From Monilinia fructicola (Eukaryota > Ascomycota > Leotiomycetes > Helotiales > Sclerotiniaceae), in NCBI GenBank assembly GCA_008692225.1, contig VICG01000009.1, positions 496,001 to 560,000 of the forward strand: DNA of 64,000 nucleotides, written 5' to 3'. Numbering within the stretch: position 1 is the stretch's first letter; every line of letters starts with the position of its first letter. Below are positions 60,275 through 64,000 of the stretch, piece after piece. The notes under the pieces are model-generated. The model saw only the letters and a program-made list of their open reading frames with translations. It was not told the origin of the DNA and ran no database searches. A program made the position numbers and the translations under genes.

Positions 60275-61338
60275 CTAACCACTTTGAACCTTTATGATCT
60301 TCTCCAAGGCTCTCCCTCCGTCCTGTGCCCACCCAGCCTCACCATCTAACTTCAACACTCTTCCCATTCCTCTTTCCGTGACCCTCACAGCTATAAATCC
60401 CTCTCGAGTCCAACATCTTCCAAATCCTCTTACCAACTCAAATAACCCCACTGAGACCTTTCGTGTGCCCCTACCAATAATATGCGTTCTATCATATTCT
60501 GCCAACTCCCTTTTCCTCTCCTCAATTATTCTGTTCCACTCTCGTTGCTGGGCCGGAGTTCGGGAATGATAAAGGTGGCTTGTAAGATGGAGTGAAGATG
60601 GCGCGAGGGTTAGAATGCGCGGAGGCATAAATGGAATAGGGATGAGCTTTTTGAGAGCAACTTCTACGTAGAGGGGCGCAGCGACTTTTGGAGGGTGGGC
60701 GCATAGTTTGGCCGGAACGGCGGTTATAGACTTTATAAGGCCAGCGGGAGCAAGGAAGACATAGCCACCGCAACAGGCGAGGAGGAATGATATCCCCCCA
60801 AAAGCAACGGGAACCCACGCTGCAATATCGGTAGGGATGTGGATGTAATTGTTCCAGACTGGCAGGAAAAAAGAGGGGTTAGCGAAGGCTTGGGGAAGGG
60901 GAGCGGGGTAATGGAACAGGTAAACGTACAAGTAAGACCAGCAAATCCCATAAGAAAGAACCCGGCCAAGTAAGAGGTTGTTATATATCCGACATGTGAT
61001 GGTGCTTGGTAAAGAATTGTGGTATGAGGTTTTGCGGCCAAGATATCTGCATAAGTGTGATAGTTGAGAATTTTTGGAGGGCGCGGTGCTGAATCTGCTG
61101 CGACTAATGCGGGAGATTGAGACTGGGTTGCGACCTTCGGGTTAGGCTTGGGTTGAGGTTTTGACTTTGGTTTTGGTGTTGTCATTGCCATTGGCTTCCT
61201 GGCTGTGGAACGACATAAGGAAGTTGAGGTGAAGAATCGAGGGGTTGGACATGATTTTGGAGATGTGAGGAGGAAGTTTCGAGAGGAATTAAGGGTCGCA
61301 GAGTGTAACTTAATACACCCCCTTGAAAATGCGGACAT
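60275..61338 (-). CDS. Mitochondrial two-helix membrane protein, unknown function
   Basis: Exons 61338-60930 and 60858-60275 with a 71-bp intron (GTACGT..CCAG). The split codon joins GFAGLT to FWNNYIHIPTD; total 330 residues. The N-terminus (about 60 residues) is rich in Ser, Arg, Lys and Leu and almost free of acidic residues, as in mitochondrial presequences, followed by a Lys-Pro-rich linker. Two hydrophobic segments, about residues 115-137 (GYITTSYLAGFFLMGFAGL) and 150-175 (WVPVAFGGISFLLACCGGYVF), form a hairpin, with a basic C-terminal domain beyond. This layout recalls the TMEM70/TMEM186/TMEM223 group, but I cannot confirm it. It shares a 294-bp divergent promoter with PDX1, in keeping with a mitochondrial role. 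Confidence 0.7.
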
Positions 61339-61632
61339 CTGAAAGGTATTAGCAACGACTTATCCCTTCAGATATAAAAATTCAAAATAAAACATACCAT
61401 ACCTCGAGAACAAAATGCACCAAAAGAAATCGGGACCCAAAGCTTGCAGTTCGGGACGGAAAAAATTAAACATCGGAGGTCCGGCGAAATTATGACCCCT
61501 GTCAATTGGCCTAGCGTAGTATTCTCCCGAAATATCCCATTTGTTGATCTCAACATCTAGTTAATATCTTCAACCTCACCTATCTTTTCATAATAAAACT
61601 CTTAATTGGGTTTTATATCTGCGAAAGACAGT
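61339..61632. promoter_or_regulatory. Bidirectional promoter of the mitochondrial protein gene and PDX1
   Basis: 294 bp between two divergent start codons. No repeat or extra gene fits here; a 62-codon frame on the minus strand is not conserved. Regulatory motifs were not identified with confidence. Confidence 0.5.
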
Positions 61633-62997
61633 ATGGCATCTTTCGCGATAGCTTGTCGTGTATCTGCTAGACTTACCGCTAGGGGATTGCGACAAGATGC
61701 CTCTTCTAGAGGTTAGTATTTACTCCCGCGAAATTTTGATTTGAGGGAGGGAGATTAATATTTAATGAGTATAGGGTTCAGGACTTCTGCGGCTTGTCTA
61801 GCTGCTCAGAATTTCACTATGCCGGCTCTTTCTCCTACGATGACCGAGGGAAATATCGCAAGGTGGAATGTTAAGGAAGGAGATTCATTTGCGGCTGGTG
61901 ACGTCCTACTCGAAATCGAAACGGATAAGGCTTCAATGGATGTAGAGGCTCAGGATGATGGTATTGTGGCAAAGATCACAATGGGAGATGGTAGCAAGGG
62001 AATCAAAGTTGGCACAAGGATTGGAGTTCTCGCTGAATCTGGAGATGATTTGAGCTCGTTAGAAATACCAGCTGAAGAGAATGCTGCCCCGCCATCACAA
62101 AAAGAACAGAATTCAAAGCCAGATCCCGCAAAGTCCTCTCAATCACAGGCTGAAGCTCCACCTACCTCAAATCACTCCGCGAAGACTGCTGCGCCTGCGA
62201 AGAAATCGCCTGGAAAGGCAAAGAAACAAACATATCCTCTCCTTCCTTCAGTCGAACACTTGATTCACGAGCGTGGTTTGGACGCATCTGATATTGACAA
62301 GATGACACCTAGTGGACCAAACAACCGATTATTGAAAGGTGATGTCCTGGCATATTTGGGCTCAATATCTCCCTCATATCCTACTGAACTTTCGCAAAAA
62401 ATCGCAAAACTCTCCCACCTCGATCTCAGCAATATCAAGATCGCTCCTCCTAAGGTATCTACACCCGCCAAGAAGGATACACCAGCTCCAAAACCAATCA
62501 CATTTCACCGTGTTGCCCACACAATCTCCATGAAAGCAGCTGTCGAAGTTCAACAGAGGATACAGTCTACACTTGGTGTATACATACCTCTCTCGACGTT
62601 CATCGAGCGTGCAGCAGATATCGCGAACGATGACCTCCCTCGTCCAAAGAACTACAAGCCAACATCCGACGAACTCTTTGACTCCGTCCTCGGACTCGAC
62701 AAAGTTTCTGCGGTGAATGGTGTCAGAGGCAACTTCTTACCCGAGAGTAACGCTTCATTACGCCAAAAGGCTCAGGCTTCACAATTGTCGAAGCAGAAAA
62801 ATAATATCGATATCTATGATCTCTTAGCAGGCGTAACAAGAGCGGCACCAGTTAAGCGCTCCGTCCCAAAACCTGAGCCTGTCGCAGAAGATGATTTTTC
62901 CGTAAATGTCCCGGAAACTGATCTGGAGGCTGCATCAATTTTTATGCAAAGATTCAAGCTTGTCTTGGAAAAGGAGCCCGGGAGGTTGATTCTGTAA
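61633..62997 (+). CDS. pdx1: Pyruvate dehydrogenase complex protein X (E3-binding protein)
   Basis: Exons 61633-61711 and 61775-62997 with a 63-bp intron (GTTAGT..ATAG). The split Gly codon joins SSRG to FRTSAACLA; 433 residues. A mitochondrial presequence (MASFAIACRVSARLTARGLR) precedes a lipoyl domain (FTMPALSPTMTEGNIARW) with the lipoyl-lysine in ETDKASM at about residue 78. After an Ala/Pro/Lys linker comes the peripheral subunit-binding domain (about residues 181-216, PSVEHLIHERGLDASDID). The C-terminal region is a shortened, non-catalytic core; the E2 HxxxDG active site is absent, which separates Pdx1 from the acetyltransferase E2. It tethers E3 (dihydrolipoamide dehydrogenase) to the complex in the matrix. 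AATAAA follows at about 63034. Confidence 0.92.
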
Positions 62998-63290
62998 AAC
63001 ATGTGCGTGTGTAGTATACCTAGCTAGATGGCGAATAAATTGATGATACCATGAAGGGACTTTCATTTGCCAATCTCCTTTCCGTATGTATGTATGCGGA
63101 AGTGTCGGAAATTTCCGTATGTATTCAAGAACTCTTAATGCACGCTACTTTCGGAAAAGTGTCTTTCCATTAATGAAATATCCGCATGGTGTGGAAGTGC
63201 TGCTATTAATGCTTGACGTGAATTATCAAGAAGTAGCCTTCCATTTGCGCATGATATGGAAGTACTCCCATCGATAATTATATAATATAA
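62998..63290. other. PDX1 downstream region
   Basis: Normal composition; contains an AATAAA near 63034 and repeated GGAAGT/TTTCCAT words. No gene seen. Confidence 0.5.
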
Positions 63291-64000
63291 AGTACGCAAC
63301 CGCTAAACAATGTATGGTATGTCTAAAATTTATAATTAAATTTTGTTCTAATTATATATTTTATTTTAATATAAAAGGAATTTTAAGTATTAAAATTATT
63401 TTATAATATAAAGTTTTAAATTATTAGTATATTTATTATATAAAGAATATTTTAAAAATAATATTTATAATATTATATAAAGTATTTATTTAATAAAATA
63501 TTTCTTATAAAAAAGAAATTATCTTAATAAAGAAGTAAATAAACTTTTATTATAAATATAAATTTTATCTCTATTTAAAGAAATGATATTTTTTAAACTT
63601 ATTTTAAAATTATTACGATTATATACTAATATAAGTTAATAGAGATTAAATAATTAAGATAAGAAAGCTAAAAATAGAAAAAATATTTAATAGATCTCTT
63701 TTATATATAATATTACTTAGTTTAAGCTAATTTTAAACTAAGGTAAGTATAATAAGATATTACGTATTACGATTATATACTAGAGCGAATTAATAGAGGT
63801 TAATTAATTTAAATAAAAAAGCTAAAAAGAGATAAGAGATTTTTAAAAGATCTCTTTTATATATAATATCGCTTGATTTAAAGATTAAACTAAGGTAAGC
63901 GTATATTACGTGCTTAAATACGTAATATTCGTTATAAAAATAATATTTAGAATATATATTAAAAACCTAGATATTATTACGATTATATACTAGAGTAAGT
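63290..64000. repeat. AT-rich tandem repeat at the window edge
   Basis: RIP-like AT-rich DNA. The word ATTACGATTATATACTA occurs at about 63612, 63766 and 63975, each time followed by similar sequence (AATAGAG.TTAA, AAGCTAAAAA.AGA, GATCTCTTTTATATATAATAT, AAACTAAGGTAAG). The first two copies are about 155 bp apart, the third about 210 bp on and cut by the window end. Confidence 0.7.

Noticed and set aside
1..64000. tRNA or rRNA genes
   Set aside because: No B-box/T-loop arrangement with a matching acceptor stem was found by eye; a dedicated scan such as tRNAscan could still find one.

Overview
The window is nuclear DNA from a filamentous ascomycete. The gene set is eukaryotic and fungal: a Zn2Cys6 regulator, Hsp104, a heterotrimeric G-protein gamma subunit with a CaaX end, mL67/Mhr1, eIF3a and the Pdx1 component of the pyruvate dehydrogenase complex. 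Introns are mostly short (48-125 bp) with GT..AG ends. AT-rich blocks that look like RIP-degraded transposons lie between genes of normal composition. Protein character and the repeat landscape suggest Leotiomycetes, probably Sclerotiniaceae (Botrytis/Sclerotinia/Monilinia type); this placement is an inference from memory, not a search.

Layout. 0-1.3 kb: DUF3431 membrane protein (-). 3.1-6.4 kb: Zn2Cys6 transcription factor (-), five exons, with reading-frame lesions. 6.4-12.3 kb: gene-free, microsatellite-rich. 12.3-14.0 kb: P-loop sulfotransferase-like protein (+), convergent with MHR1/mL67 (-, 14.6-16.0 kb). MHR1 is divergent from HSP104 (+, 16.6-19.4 kb). 19.8-20.6 kb: an AT-rich TIR element. 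21.2-23.3 kb: a four-exon Rdx/selenoprotein-W-like gene (-) with an unusually long first intron. 24.9-28.7 kb: a RIP-degraded Fot1/pogo-like transposon plus a fold-back element that shares its ends. 30.7-31.1 kb: G-protein gamma subunit (-). 32.9-36.1 kb: eIF3a (+). 37.4-39.2 kb: a decayed DUF6604-type gene (+). 40.3-43.4 kb: AT-rich repeats, a hairpin element and a second fold-back copy. 46.1-48.8 kb: leucine-rich-repeat protein (-). 48.8-60.3 kb: no gene I can support. 60.3-61.3 kb: mitochondrial two-helix membrane protein (-), divergent from PDX1 (+, 61.6-63.0 kb). 63.3-64 kb: AT-rich tandem repeat.

There is no operon-like or biosynthetic cluster. Several products act in mitochondria (mL67/Mhr1, Pdx1, the two-helix protein); the rest are translation, chaperone, signalling and regulatory genes. 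The most important technical observation is that otherwise well-conserved genes (HSP104, G gamma, the Rdx gene, the sulfotransferase-like gene, the Zn2Cys6 factor) each carry one or more small indels, mostly in homopolymers. This points to uncorrected sequencing error, or less likely to real decay, and it breaks any ORF-only annotation. The most interesting biological signals are the transposon and fold-back family with common termini, the strongly over-represented palindrome TACCTAGGTA in non-coding DNA, and the roughly 1 kb intron in the Rdx gene.
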